DNA of 64,000 bases from Nocardioides_C sp963700955 (GTDB lineage: Bacteria; Actinomycetota; Actinomycetes; Propionibacteriales; Nocardioidaceae), in the NCBI GenBank assembly GCA_963700955.1, contig CAVOZH010000011.1, forward strand, positions 496,001-560,000, read 5' to 3'. The position numbers and the translations under genes are program-made. Of this stretch, positions 26,128 through 34,800 are shown piece after piece (the first letter of the stretch is position 1; every line of letters begins with the position of its first letter). The notes beneath the pieces were generated by a model. It was not told the origin of the DNA, did no database searches, and worked only from the letters and a program-made list of their open reading frames with translations.

Positions 26128-26809
26128 TCTGGGCGTACCACTGCGACCCGCCACCCTGGTCGCATCGTTACTCCTCCCGCGCCGGCCTTGTCGTCTGCAG
26201 CGCGCTCACCTTCGTATCTATGTAGTTTTGTCGACAAATCGCTATATCGTTTTATCGCTTGAGTGCTAGGGCGATATGTTCCTGCGGAACCGGTCTCGCC
26301 ACCTCGTCTCGCTCAGCTCGCCGCCCGCGGCAACGCACCACGGCAAGCCATTCACGTCCGTGGGGACGCCTGCCCGACCGAGCAAGGAGCATCCCAGGAG
26401 AAGGCATCCTGTGCCGTCGTCCCGACGTCGGTTCCCAGAAGCCTGGCAAGCGGCGGCTACCGATGCACTCGCCCGCCGCCACACGGCCGGATCATGCCTC
26501 GTCGCCCCCCAGCTCGCGACGAGGGTGCAGTCAGCCTCAGACCGGCAATCTCGGTCAGCCAGGGCAATTCTGATCAGCCCGGGATGGCCTCGCGGTTGGT
26601 ACTCGCAAGGCCAGCACGCTCATGCACACCTTGTCGTCGATCACTCCGCTCCAGCCGGGGGCGCCGCGGACCTTCGTCGCGGACCTTCGTCGCGGATCGA
26701 GCATCCCGCGGCTCGGTCGCTGCCGCCGGCGAGATCGCTCCCGGCGCCGACAGACCGTAGGCCTGGCCGCTCGACAGCGCACCAGGCCTCGAGCCGGGCG
26801 CTGCCGCGG
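26128..26809. other. 682-bp intergenic region between the epimerase and parB
   Basis: No convincing gene. It begins with an AT-rich patch (26215-26280) holding the 12-bp palindrome TTTGTCGACAAA at 26227-26238 and a tandem GTTTTATCGCT-like repetition. A tandem direct duplication GGACCTTCGTCGC occurs at about 26668-26697. The remaining sequence has irregular codon bias in all frames, unlike flanking genes, which suggests degraded or structural DNA. Open frames up to 165 codons occur in it but resemble nothing I recognise. Confidence 0.6.
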
Positions 26810-27907
26810 CTAGATCGGTCGGTCGTTCTTCGGGTCCAAGACTTCGACGATCCGCTCGAGGTCGGGAATCGACGCGAACTCCACCGTGATCCTGCCCTTG
26901 GTCTTGCCCAGCGCGACCTTGACCCGAGTCTCGAGCCGGTCCGACAGACGGGAGGCCAGGTCGTCCAGCGCAGGCGCGTGGGGCCTGCGTGGCCGCGGAC
27001 GCGGCTTCTCGTCGGAGCCGAGGTCACCCACGGCAACGATCTCCTCGAGCGCGCGCACCGAGATGCCTTCCGAGACGACCCGGGCGGCGAGCCGGTCCTG
27101 CGTCTCGGGATTGTCCACGGCAAGCAGCGCCCGGGCGTGCCCCGCGGAGAGCACTCCCGCTGCCACCCGGCGCTGCACCGCAGGCGACAGCCTGAGGAGA
27201 CGAAGCGTGTTGCTGATCTGGGGCCGGCTCCGGCCGATCCGCCCGGCAAGTTCCTCGTGCGTGCACCCGAAGTCGTCGAGCAGCTGCTGATAGGCGGCTG
27301 CTTCTTCGAGCGGGTTCAGCTGGGACCGGTGCAGGTTCTCCAGGAGCGCGTCGCGGAGCATCGCGTCGTCGCTCGTCTCACGCACGATCGCCGGGATGGT
27401 CGTGAGTCCGGCTTCCTGGGTGGCGCGCCAGCGGCGCTCACCCATGATGAGCTCGTACCGGTCCTGACCGGTACGGCGAACCACGACCGGCTGGAGCAGG
27501 CCGACCTCCTTCACCGAGTGGACGAGCTCGGCGAGCGCCTCCTCGTCGAACACCTGGCGCGGCTGACGCGGGTTCGGTGAGATGGAGGTGACGTCGACCT
27601 CGGCGAAGTACGCACCGTCGACCGGTGCCAGGCCTTCGGGGACCACCAGATCCTCCGGAGCCGGACCTCCAGCGTCCCCGGCCGCGCCGTTACCGGCCAT
27701 TGCCTGGTTGCCCTCGGCGGGAAGCGCACCGTTCGACGTCGGCGACGTGGCACCGTTACCCGTGGCCACCGCGGAGTCGGGTGCCACTACGTGAGCGGCG
27801 TTGCCCGGTGCGTCGCTCGGCTCAGCATGGGTCACCGGGGCTGTCGGGATCAGCGACCCCAAGCCGCGCCCGAGGCCACGACGCTGTCCGGGACGGTGCT
27901 GGGTCAT
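26810..27907 (-). CDS. parB: Chromosome-partitioning protein ParB
   Basis: CTP-dependent parS-binding clamp that organises the origin for segregation. 365 residues from ATG 27907. An N-terminal GRGLGSLIP motif (ParA contact) is followed by an unstructured Ala/Gly/Asn region (25-90). Then ISPNPRQPRQVFDEEALAELVHSVKEVGLLQP, ENLHRSQLNPLEEAAAYQQL (ENxxR nucleotide motif), an HTH ELAGRIGRSRPQISNTLRLLRL, and VLSAGHARALLAV. The C-terminus ends in a dimerisation helix (FASIPDLERIVEVL). Second gene of the leftward parA-parB operon (overlaps parA by 4 nt). Matching parS sites lie upstream. Confidence 0.97.
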   Translation of the reverse strand: MTQHRPGQRRGLGRGLGSLIPTAPVTHAEPSDAPGNAAHVVAPDSAVATGNGATSPTSNGALPAEGNQAMAGNGAAGDAGGPAPEDLVVPEGLAPVDGAYFAEVDVTSISPNPRQPRQVFDEEALAELVHSVKEVGLLQPVVVRRTGQDRYELIMGERRWRATQEAGLTTIPAIVRETSDDAMLRDALLENLHRSQLNPLEEAAAYQQLLDDFGCTHEELAGRIGRSRPQISNTLRLLRLSPAVQRRVAAGVLSAGHARALLAVDNPETQDRLAARVVSEGISVRALEEIVAVGDLGSDEKPRPRPRRPHAPALDDLASRLSDRLETRVKVALGKTKGRITVEFASIPDLERIVEVLDPKNDRPI

Positions 27908-29310
27908 CGTTGAACTCCTTTGAGTGCCATTTCGCGAGCTGCTTCGAGGTAACTGAGCGCCCCGGGGGAACCAGGATCGTAGGTCATCACGGTCTGTCCG
28001 TAGCTTGGCGCCTCGGAGATCCGGACGGAGCGCGGGATCGCCGTGCTCAGCACCTGGTCTCCGAAGTGACTCCGCACTTCGTCAGCAACACCAGCGGCGA
28101 GGCGCGTGCGTGCGTCGTACATGGTCAGCAGCACGGTGGTGACGCTCAGTTCCGGGTTCAGGTGCGCCTTGACCATCTCGACCGTCTCGAGTAGCTGACC
28201 GAGTCCTTCGAGGGCGTAGTACTCCGCCTGGATCGGGACCAGCATCTCGTCGCCGGCCACAAGGGCGTTCAGGGTCAACAGGCCCAAGGAAGGCGGGCAG
28301 TCGATCAAGACGTAGTCGATCCGGTCATCGCCGTCCGACTCCACGAACGGGTAGGCGTGGATCGCCTTCCGCAGCCGGCTCTCTCTGGCCACCATCGACA
28401 CGAGGTCGATCTCCGCTCCCGCCAGGTCGATCGTCGCGGGTACAACGAACAAGCCCTTGACCTCAGGGCTCTCCTGCACGACGTCGACCAGGGGCACGCC
28501 GTCCACGAGCGCGTCGTAGGTCGAAGGTGTCCCGCGATGGTGGTCGATCGCAAGGGCAGTCGAGGCATTGCCCTGCGGGTCGAGATCGATGACGAGCACT
28601 CGGAGCCCGTGCTGGGCCAGAGCTGCGGCCATGTTCACGGTCGAGGTGGTCTTCCCGACCCCGCCCTTCTGGTTGGCCACAACCATGATCCGCGCCTTGC
28701 TGGGTCGCGGCAGCGGCTCACTCAGCCGTAGCCCCTCCCTGACGAGGAGCTGATGCGCCACTGAGCGAGCCATGGGCGTCGACTCGTCATCAAGAGTCAC
28801 TCCACCATGCGCAAGGTCTGCCGCAGTCCGGACGCCGACCGTGCCGGGAGCGGGGTACGGCCCGAAGCCTGATGGGTCCATCGGCTCGTCGGTCACTGCA
28901 CTCTCCTCGAAGTTTGTCGCGGCTGGGCCGACTCCTGTTTCACGTGAAACAGCCAGTCCTCCAGCCGCAGCGCCCCCCAGATCAGACTCCGGGGACATAG
29001 GTATCGTTTCACGTGAAACCGCCTCGGTGACAGCGACGCGGCCAGCATGTGGATGAAGCTGTGGATTCTGTGGGTATCTTGCTGATTCAGGCGTAACTCG
29101 CTGGTCTGGGACTGTGGAGGCACTGGCATCGCCGAGGGGATTCGCACCACCGCTCACGAACTCGTGGGCGGGAAGGGAGCGCACCTGCGACGGCCACCCC
29201 AGGCCGGGTTCTACATCCCCGTCGACGGGATCCGGCCACCCAAGACCACTTCTCGGAGTCGGTTCACCCTCCGAGGACTCAGCTACGGTCATCCATTCGT
29301 CGGGCGCCAC
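27904..29310 (-). CDS. parA: Chromosome-partitioning ATPase ParA
   Basis: Walker-type ATPase driving origin segregation with ParB. Catalytic core from about residue 205: MVVANQKGGVGKTTSTVNMA (deviant Walker A), VLVIDLDPQGNAST, IDCPPSLGLLTLNALVA, and SVRISEAPSYGQTV. GTG 29310, 4 nt after rsmG, gives 468 residues. GTG 28896 with GAGGAG 8 nt upstream gives 330, closer to family length. The 138-codon upstream part has no stop and encodes VSRET twice, exactly over two parS sites. VSRET near the N-terminus is also known in M. tuberculosis and Streptomyces ParA. Which start is used is uncertain; I list the full frame. Confidence 0.95.
   Translation of the reverse strand: MAPDEWMTVAESSEGEPTPRSGLGWPDPVDGDVEPGLGWPSQVRSLPAHEFVSGGANPLGDASASTVPDQRVTPESARYPQNPQLHPHAGRVAVTEAVSRETIPMSPESDLGGAAAGGLAVSRETGVGPAATNFEESAVTDEPMDPSGFGPYPAPGTVGVRTAADLAHGGVTLDDESTPMARSVAHQLLVREGLRLSEPLPRPSKARIMVVANQKGGVGKTTSTVNMAAALAQHGLRVLVIDLDPQGNASTALAIDHHRGTPSTYDALVDGVPLVDVVQESPEVKGLFVVPATIDLAGAEIDLVSMVARESRLRKAIHAYPFVESDGDDRIDYVLIDCPPSLGLLTLNALVAGDEMLVPIQAEYYALEGLGQLLETVEMVKAHLNPELSVTTVLLTMYDARTRLAAGVADEVRSHFGDQVLSTAIPRSVRISEAPSYGQTVMTYDPGSPGALSYLEAAREMALKGVQR
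28936..28951. promoter_or_regulatory. parS site 1
   Basis: TGTTTCACGTGAAACA, a perfect 16-bp match to the ParB-binding consensus, 40 bp before the internal parA GTG. On the minus strand it encodes VSRET in the parA frame. Confidence 0.95.
29006..29019. promoter_or_regulatory. parS site 2
   Basis: GTTTCACGTGAAAC, perfect 14-bp core, 69 bp (23 codons) from site 1, also read as VSRET in the same parA frame. Confidence 0.93.
29048..29077. promoter_or_regulatory. Cluster of three DnaA-box-like 9-mers next to parS
   Basis: On the minus strand TCATCCACA (29048-29056), GAATCCACA (29060-29068) and ATACCCACA (29069-29077) lie within 30 bp. The first has one mismatch to TTATCCACA, the others two. They fall in the parA N-terminal extension. 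Possible DnaA-ParB coupling is speculative. Confidence 0.35.
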
Positions 29311-29314
29311 CGAC

Positions 29315-30052
29315 TCACCGATCCTTTCTCTGCCGCGACCGAGGCTTTGCGCTGCGGCGACTCTTACCGGCGCGACCCCCGGTCGGCTCTAAACCTAACT
29401 GGGAGGAACGGGTCGCCACGACGCGAACCACCGTGGTAGGTCGATCTACGAGGCCTGCACCGTACTCCTCTACGGACACGGCCCCGGCACCGAACTTTCG
29501 GAGCACGCTGTCCGCGGCGTCGATCTCGTCTTGGGCCGAAGATCCCTTCATGGCGACCAGGGCCCCGCCTTGACGCACCAGCGGCATCGACCAGGCCAAC
29601 AATTTGTCCAAAGGGGCCACCGCACGCGAGGTCACCACGGAGAACTCTCGCTTTCCGTGAAGCTCCTCGGCACGACCTCGGACCACCTCCACGTTCGACA
29701 GCCCCAGTTTGGACACCGCCTCCTCGAGGAAGGTGGTTCTCCGCAACAGCGGCTCGACGAGAGTCACCCGAAGGTCTGGGCGCCGCAACGCCAGGACCAA
29801 GCCAGGAAGGCCGGCGCCGGAACCGACGTCACAGACATCGGAGCCTTCGTCGATAGCCAACCCCAAGAGTGCGCAGTTCACCAGGTGCCGCTCCCAGAGC
29901 CGTGGGACTTCACGGGGACCAATCAGGCCGCGCACGACCCCGTCGGTGGCCAACATGTCGGCGAACCGTTCGGCGAGAGGCAGGGTATGTGAAAACACCC
30001 CCATCGCCGCCGCCGGCGCTGGGGGTGTTTCACGTGAAACAGAGGCGTTCAC
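29315..30052 (-). CDS. rsmG: 16S rRNA (guanine527-N7)-methyltransferase RsmG (GidB)
   Basis: SAM-dependent methylation of G527 in 16S rRNA. 245 residues from GTG 30052. SAM motif I is DVCDVGSGAGLPGLVLAL near residue 72. EVPRLWERHLVNC precedes it, and VVTSRAVAPLDKLLAW follows, all typical of GidB. The first residues (SVSRET) coincide with parS site 3. The Arg/Lys-rich tail (GKSRRSAKPRSRQRKD) is an actinobacterial feature. It lies in the jag-rsmG-parA-parB operon, ending 4 nt before the most upstream parA start. Confidence 0.96.
   Translation of the reverse strand: MNASVSRETPPAPAAAMGVFSHTLPLAERFADMLATDGVVRGLIGPREVPRLWERHLVNCALLGLAIDEGSDVCDVGSGAGLPGLVLALRRPDLRVTLVEPLLRRTTFLEEAVSKLGLSNVEVVRGRAEELHGKREFSVVTSRAVAPLDKLLAWSMPLVRQGGALVAMKGSSAQDEIDAADSVLRKFGAGAVSVEEYGAGLVDRPTTVVRVVATRSSQLGLEPTGGRAGKSRRSAKPRSRQRKDR
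30026..30041. promoter_or_regulatory. parS site 3
   Basis: TGTTTCACGTGAAACA, perfect 16 bp, at codons 4-8 of rsmG and read as VSRET. Confidence 0.95.
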
Positions 30053-30080
30053 GCGAGCGTGACCTCCCGTAGATATCCAC

Positions 30081-30629
30081 TCACGCTGGCAGCACCACCA
30101 CGTAACGGCGAGGCTCGACGCCCTCGGACTCAGACTTGAGGCCGGCTGCGGCGACGGCGTCGTGCACGACCTTGCGCTCGAAGGGAGTCATCGGGTCCAG
30201 CTCGATTGCTTCACCGGACTCCTTCACCTCGTCCACAGTCTCGGCTGCGAGCTTCTCCAACTCGGTCCGCTTCTTCGCGCGGAAGCCGCTGATGTCGAGC
30301 ATCAGACGCGAGCGCTCACCCGTCTCGCGGTAGACAGCGAGCCTGGTGAGCTCCTGGAGGGCTTCCAGCACCTCGCCGTTGCGGCCTACGAGCTGGCTCA
30401 GGTCTGCGCCAACGATCGAGACGGAGGCTCGGTCACCCTCGACATCCATGTCGATGTCGCCGTCGAGATCGGCGATATCGAGGAGCTCCTCGAGGTAGTC
30501 GGCCGCGATCTCGCCTTCCTGCTCCAAGAGCTCGAGCCGGCTCGCGCGCTTGTCACCGGCCTCGGCTGCCTCGACGGGGGAAGTCTCGGTGCCCGAAGGT
30601 GTCGGGGTCTCGGGGGTCTCGTCGCTCAC
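30081..30629 (-). CDS. jag: Jag/KhpB-family single-stranded nucleic-acid-binding protein (KH-R3H)
   Basis: 182 residues from GTG 30629 with AAGGAG 8 nt upstream; a longer frame upstream has no support. An acidic N-terminus (about 60 residues) replaces the Jag_N domain. The KH domain contains VSIVGADLSQLVGRNGEVLEAL (GRNG in place of GxxG). The R3H domain is ELDPMTPFERKVVHDAVAAA with the conserved R..H. RNA binding linked to cell-wall control is the known family role (KhpB). Lies between yidC and rsmG in the conserved order (Rv3920c). Confidence 0.94.
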   Translation of the reverse strand: MSDETPETPTPSGTETSPVEAAEAGDKRASRLELLEQEGEIAADYLEELLDIADLDGDIDMDVEGDRASVSIVGADLSQLVGRNGEVLEALQELTRLAVYRETGERSRLMLDISGFRAKKRTELEKLAAETVDEVKESGEAIELDPMTPFERKVVHDAVAAAGLKSESEGVEPRRYVVVLPA

Positions 30630-30679
30630 GAGGTACTCCTTGTATTGGGTGAGAAGAAATCTCGGGTGATCAGGGGAGG

Positions 30680-31684
30680 TCAGCCCTGGCCGGGCCGCTT
30701 GGGTGGTCGGCCCTGCGACGGGGGGTTCTTGCGCTTGCTGCGCGGCTGCTTCTTCGGCTGCTGCCTGGGGGCCGGCTTGGGCGCGGGGTTGTCGGCGGTC
30801 GTAGTGCCGACGGCGCCCCCTGCGGCCTCGGGAGCCTGGGCCTGGTGACCGTGACGAGCAGCCTTGTGCGCATCCCGCTCGGCCTTCGCCTTGGCGGCAG
30901 GGGTTCCTGGAGCCGGGTTGTTGCGGATCACGTAGAACTGCTGGCCCATGGTCCACAGGTTCGACGTCGTCCAGTAGATCAGCACGCCGATCGGGAACGC
31001 GATACCGCCGACAGCGAAGACCACCGGCAGGACGTAGAGGAGCATCTTCTGCTGCTGCGCGTAGGGGCCGCTCAACGCGTCCGCTGGCATGTTCTTGCTC
31101 ATCAGCTGCCGCTGCGTCAGGAACGTCGTGGCCGTCATGGCGATCACCAGGAACGCGGCGATGATGCGCACGTTGATGTTGCCGTCAGCCTTGACGAACG
31201 TGTCCGCGAGGCTCACGCCAAGCAGCTTGGCCTCACCGAACTGCCTTGCCTGCTCGGCCGTGAGAGCCCCCTTCGGGATCTCCTTCGCAGCGTTCGACAG
31301 CAGACGGAACAGGGCCAGGAAGATCGGCATCTGCAGCAGGATCGGCAGGCAGGAGGCGAACGGGTTTGTGCCCGTCTCCTTGTACAGCGCCATCGTCTCC
31401 TGCGCGAGGCGCTCGCGGTCATGGCCGTACTTCTTCTGCAGCTCCTTGACCTTCGGCTGCAGCAGCTGCATGTTCCGGCTGGACTTGATCTGCTTCACGA
31501 ACAGCGGGATCAGCGCGGTCCGGATGACGAGCGTGAGTCCGACGATGGCCAGTGCCCAGGCCCACCCGGACTCCGGCCCGAAGATGCTGCCGAACAGCTT
31601 GTGGAAGCCGGAGAGAACGATGGAGGTGATCCAGTACAGCGGCGTCATGATGAAGCTGCCGATAGCACCGAGGAAGTCGAACAC
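30680..31684 (-). CDS. yidC: Membrane protein insertase YidC
   Basis: Inserts membrane proteins alone or with SecYEG. 334 residues from GTG 31684, next to yidD. Five membrane helices: after the first, LTLVIRTALIPLFVKQIKSSRNMQLLQPK carries the conserved groove Arg. Then NPFASCLPILLQMPIFLALFRLL, a helix near MTATTFLTQRQL, and VLPVVFAVGGIAFPIGVLIYWTTSNLWTM. The short Gram-positive type, without the P1 periplasmic domain. The long basic tail from about 270 (RSKRKNPPSQGRPPKRPGQ) probably contacts the ribosome. Operon rpmH-rnpA-yidD-yidC-jag is conserved. Confidence 0.96.
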   Translation of the reverse strand: MFDFLGAIGSFIMTPLYWITSIVLSGFHKLFGSIFGPESGWAWALAIVGLTLVIRTALIPLFVKQIKSSRNMQLLQPKVKELQKKYGHDRERLAQETMALYKETGTNPFASCLPILLQMPIFLALFRLLSNAAKEIPKGALTAEQARQFGEAKLLGVSLADTFVKADGNINVRIIAAFLVIAMTATTFLTQRQLMSKNMPADALSGPYAQQQKMLLYVLPVVFAVGGIAFPIGVLIYWTTSNLWTMGQQFYVIRNNPAPGTPAAKAKAERDAHKAARHGHQAQAPEAAGGAVGTTTADNPAPKPAPRQQPKKQPRSKRKNPPSQGRPPKRPGQG

Positions 31685-31948
31685 TCAGGCTCCTAGAGTC
31701 TGGTTGGAGGGTGAATCGGAAGAGGAGTCCCTGCGGGTCCCCGGCACCGGGTCGTACCCGCCGGCCGCCCAAGGGTGACAGCGAGCCAGCCGCCGTACGG
31801 CGTACCAGCTGCCCTTGATGCTGCCGTGCACGGTGACCGCCTCGAGAGCGTAGGCCGAGCAGGACGGGTGGTAGCGGCAGACCTGTCCGTAGAGCGGGCT
31901 GATGAGGAACCGGTAGAGCCGGAGCAGGCCGATGAGGACGTACTTCAC
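31685..31948 (-). CDS. yidD: Membrane protein insertion efficiency factor YidD
   Basis: 87 residues from GTG 31948, which overlaps the rnpA stop (GTGA). Contains the family signature LLRLYRFLISPLYGQVCRYHPSCSAYALEAV with its Cys pair, and ARCHPWAAGGYDPVP. Proposed helper of YidC; amphipathic and membrane-associated. Its stop abuts the yidC start. Confidence 0.95.
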   Translation of the reverse strand: MKYVLIGLLRLYRFLISPLYGQVCRYHPSCSAYALEAVTVHGSIKGSWYAVRRLARCHPWAAGGYDPVPGTRRDSSSDSPSNQTLGA

Positions 31949-32340
31949 GGCGTCGCGCCCTGGTCGACGATCACGGGCGGACGCTCGGCCTGCTGCTCGG
32001 CGGTGCCACCCAGGACCCGCGTCAGAGCGCGGTCCAGGTCGTCGCCCAGCTTCACGTAAGACGCCTCGGCCGACGCAGGAAGCGCTCGGATCACGAGAAC
32101 GGCAGAACCCGGGAGCGACTCGAGTCGCTCCCGGGACAGGTGCCGAAGACGGCGCTTCACGAGATTTCTGGTCACAGCGGGCCCCACGGCCTTGCTGACC
32201 ACGAGCCCTACCTGCGGGTGCGGTGACCCGGCGTCCACATCGAGGTGGACGACCAGGGTTCGCGTGCCGGCCCGGCGCCCTCGGCGCACGGTCCGGGAGA
32301 ACATCCGGCTCGAGGTGAGCCGGTTCTCCCTGGTCAGCAC
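31945..32340 (-). CDS. rnpA: Ribonuclease P protein component
   Basis: 131 residues from GTG 32340. Protein cofactor of RNase P in tRNA 5' maturation. The signature RNxxKRxxR is in AVTRNLVKRRLRHLSRERL. N-terminal ENRLTSSRMFSRTVRRGRRAG and VGLVVSKAVGPA match the family. It has a 25-residue C-terminal extension past the core. It follows rpmH after 48 nt and overlaps yidD by 4 nt. Confidence 0.95.
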   Translation of the reverse strand: MLTRENRLTSSRMFSRTVRRGRRAGTRTLVVHLDVDAGSPHPQVGLVVSKAVGPAVTRNLVKRRLRHLSRERLESLPGSAVLVIRALPASAEASYVKLGDDLDRALTRVLGGTAEQQAERPPVIVDQGATP

Positions 32341-32388
32341 GGAGCACCCGCGCCGAGTGGCCGACAGGTCAACGCACGGGGGAGACGC

Positions 32389-32526
32389 TCAGGCGGCCAG
32401 ACGGTTGCGGCCCTTGCGACGGCGCGACGCCAAGATGGCGCGGCCGGCGCGGGTACGCATCCGCAGACGGAAACCGTGCGTCTTGTGACGGCGGCGGTTG
32501 TTCGGCTGGAACGTACGCTTGCTCAC
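32389..32526 (-). CDS. rpmH: 50S ribosomal protein L34
   Basis: 45 residues from GTG 32526: MSKRTFQPNNRRRHKTHGFR leads into LRMRTRAGRAILASRRRKGR, the full L34 sequence. First gene of the leftward rnpA operon and divergent from dnaA. Confidence 0.97.
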   Translation of the reverse strand: MSKRTFQPNNRRRHKTHGFRLRMRTRAGRAILASRRRKGRNRLAA

Positions 32527-33204
32527 GGGTGGACTCTCCGGTGTTCGGGGAAACGAGACTTCGGTCTCGAACCGGGTCTGACGGCGGGTGCCGCGGTTGC
32601 CTGGTCGGCTGGCACCGCCCGCCCACGGCTGTCTCGGTCCCCGCCTGAGGAAACAGACGTGGGCCACGAGCCGTCCGTGGACATGCGGCACCGGTCGACA
32701 CCGGTTCGACCGCCCAACGGTACGCGGTGGCCGATGACAGGGTCAAACCCACCGATCCCTCGGACGATGCAGGGTTAATCACACCGTCCTGACGAAGCAC
32801 CCGCACCAGGACTCGTGACAGCCTAGGATCCCTGTGGACAACCGGTTGATCCACAGGTGTCGCACTTGTTAGCGTCAGTGAACTTCGCGACTCCCCTGAG
32901 GTCAGCTTCCCCGAGACAGTCGCCGGCGTTGCCGTCACTTGGCGGTGACTCTGGAAACAGGCTCTGACCTGCGAAAACAAGGAAACGGTTGGGCGAGCTC
33001 TCAACCGGTTTCCAACCCGTCGACCACCGTGGCGTTGCACATGCACACCCTGTGGACAAAGGTGTGGACTCCGGCTGTGAATGACAACCTCCGGACTGTC
33101 CGGTGTCCTGAACGAAAGCTTCACCCTGGCCAGGTCGCGAAACGCACCCGCTGAGCGCCAGGCCACGAGTCGGTCGAGTTGCGGTGATTGGAGTGGAATA
33201 CCCG
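32527..33204. other. rpmH-dnaA intergenic region with DnaA boxes
   Basis: 678 bp without a gene. Two perfect actinobacterial DnaA boxes (TTGTCCACA, minus strand) lie at 32833-32841 and 33051-33059. The first forms an imperfect inverted pair with TGATCCACA at 32847-32855. An inverted repeat GGAAACGGTTG/CAACCGGTTTCC spans 32981-33013. It holds the divergent rpmH and dnaA promoters and is consistent with DnaA autoregulation or part of oriC. Confidence 0.7.
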
Positions 33205-34800
33205 GTGGACGACAACATGAGCGGAAACCCGGAGCCCCCTGCGGGTGGCGAGGCCGGGGGCCGCAACGGGGGACAGTACGCATCGTCGAACGGGGCCCAG
33301 GACCTCGGCACGGTCTGGGCGATGCTCATCGAGGACCTCCCGCCGAACCAGCGGGCCTGGCTCGCCGCGAGCCGTCCGGTGACCGTCCACGAGAACACCG
33401 CGATCATCGCGGTCGCCGACGAGTTCACCCGCAACCAGCTCGAGGGCCGGCTCCGCACCCGACTCGAGGACTCCCTGACCGAGTCGCTGGGTCAGCACGT
33501 GCGCATCGCCGTCACGGTGGATCCCGAGCTGGAGCCCACGCCGACGCCCCGCTACACCCGCAACGACGCCCCCAGTACGACGGAGCACCGGCCACAGCCG
33601 AGCTACCCGCAGCCTTTCGAGCGGGACAGCGCGCCGACCAGCCGAGACAGTGAAGTCGGCACATCGATCAATCAACAAATCGATTTGTCGACAAATCCCC
33701 TCGACGTGCCGACGCCGTTGCCGCGAGACGGCCGCCGGCCCGTGACGGCCGCGAACGTCCTGGAGACCAGGCTCAACCCCAAGTACATCTTCGAGAGCTT
33801 CGTCATCGGCTCGTCCAACCGCTTCGCGCACGCGGCCGCCGTCGCCGTCGCCGAGGCGCCCGGCAAGGCCTACAACCCACTGCTCATCTACGGAGACTCC
33901 GGGCTGGGCAAGACCCACCTGCTCCACGCGATCGGCCACTACGTGAGGAGCCTCTTCAACGGGGCCCGGGTGCGCTACGTGTCGACCGAGGAGTTCACGA
34001 ACGAGTTCATCAACGCGATCCGCGACGACAAGGCCGCGACCTTCCAGCGGCGGTACCGCGACGTGGACGTCCTCCTGATCGACGACATCCAGTTCCTGGA
34101 GGGGAAGATCCAGACACAGGAGGAGTTCTTCCACACGTTCAACACCCTCCACAACGCCAACAAGCAGATCGTGATCACCTCCGACCGTGCGCCGAAGCGC
34201 CTGGTGGCGCTCGAGGACCGGTTGCGCAACCGGTTCGAGTGGGGCCTGATCACCGACGTCCAGCCACCGGACCTCGAGACCCGGATCGCGATCCTGCGTA
34301 AGAAGGCAGCGCTGGAGCGGATGACCGCGCCGCCGGACGTGCTCGAGTTCATCGCGAGCAAGATCCAGACCAACATCCGCGAGCTCGAGGGTGCCCTGAT
34401 CCGGGTCACGGCGTTCGCGAGCCTCAACCGACAGCCCGTCGACCTCACGCTCGCCGAGATCGTGCTCAAGGACCTGATCCCCGAGGGCGGCGAGCCGGAG
34501 ATCACGGCGGCGCTGATCATCGCCCAGACCGCGGCGTACTTCGGCCTCTCCATCGACGACCTGTGCGGATCGAGTCGCAGTCGTGTCCTGGTGACCGCCC
34601 GGCAGATCGCGATGTACCTGTGTCGCGAGCTGACGGATCTCTCGCTGCCGAAGATCGGGCAGCAGTTCGGCGGCCGGGACCACACGACGGTCATGCACGC
34701 CGACAAGAAGATCCGTCAGCTCCTTGCCGAGCGACGCAGTGTCTACAACCAGGTAACCGAGCTCACGAACCGGATCAAGCAGCAGGCTCGCCAGCCCTGA
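33205..34800 (+). CDS. dnaA: Chromosomal replication initiator DnaA
   Basis: AAA+ initiator that binds DnaA boxes and opens oriC. GTG 33205 (531 residues) is preferred because GGAG lies upstream and the product begins MDDNMSG; GTG 33184 would add 7. Domain I (about 20-105) includes QRAWLAASRPVTV. Domain II is a flexible linker with an AT-rich stretch encoding INQQIDLSTNP. Domain III has Walker A GDSGLGKTHLLHAIGH, Walker B VLLIDDIQFLEGK, and RNRFEWGLITDVQPPDLETR. Domain IV ends with FGGRDHTTVMHADKKIR, the DnaA-box-binding signature. Confidence 0.97.
   Translation: MDDNMSGNPEPPAGGEAGGRNGGQYASSNGAQDLGTVWAMLIEDLPPNQRAWLAASRPVTVHENTAIIAVADEFTRNQLEGRLRTRLEDSLTESLGQHVRIAVTVDPELEPTPTPRYTRNDAPSTTEHRPQPSYPQPFERDSAPTSRDSEVGTSINQQIDLSTNPLDVPTPLPRDGRRPVTAANVLETRLNPKYIFESFVIGSSNRFAHAAAVAVAEAPGKAYNPLLIYGDSGLGKTHLLHAIGHYVRSLFNGARVRYVSTEEFTNEFINAIRDDKAATFQRRYRDVDVLLIDDIQFLEGKIQTQEEFFHTFNTLHNANKQIVITSDRAPKRLVALEDRLRNRFEWGLITDVQPPDLETRIAILRKKAALERMTAPPDVLEFIASKIQTNIRELEGALIRVTAFASLNRQPVDLTLAEIVLKDLIPEGGEPEITAALIIAQTAAYFGLSIDDLCGSSRSRVLVTARQIAMYLCRELTDLSLPKIGQQFGGRDHTTVMHADKKIRQLLAERRSVYNQVTELTNRIKQQARQP
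33677..33695. repeat. AT-rich palindromes within dnaA domain II
   Basis: AAATCGATTT (33678-33686 region) runs into TTTGTCGACAAA (33684-33695). The second palindrome is identical to one at 26227-26238 in the parB-side intergenic region. It is unusual in a GC-rich gene. Confidence 0.5.

Noticed and set aside
26227..26238. TTTGTCGACAAA as a degenerate parS
   Set aside because: The parS core TTTCACGTGAAA is absent at its centre, so it is a different palindrome.
26263..26760. 165-codon frame between epimerase and parB
   Set aside because: No family resemblance, unusual codon use and no ribosome binding site; better treated as intergenic.
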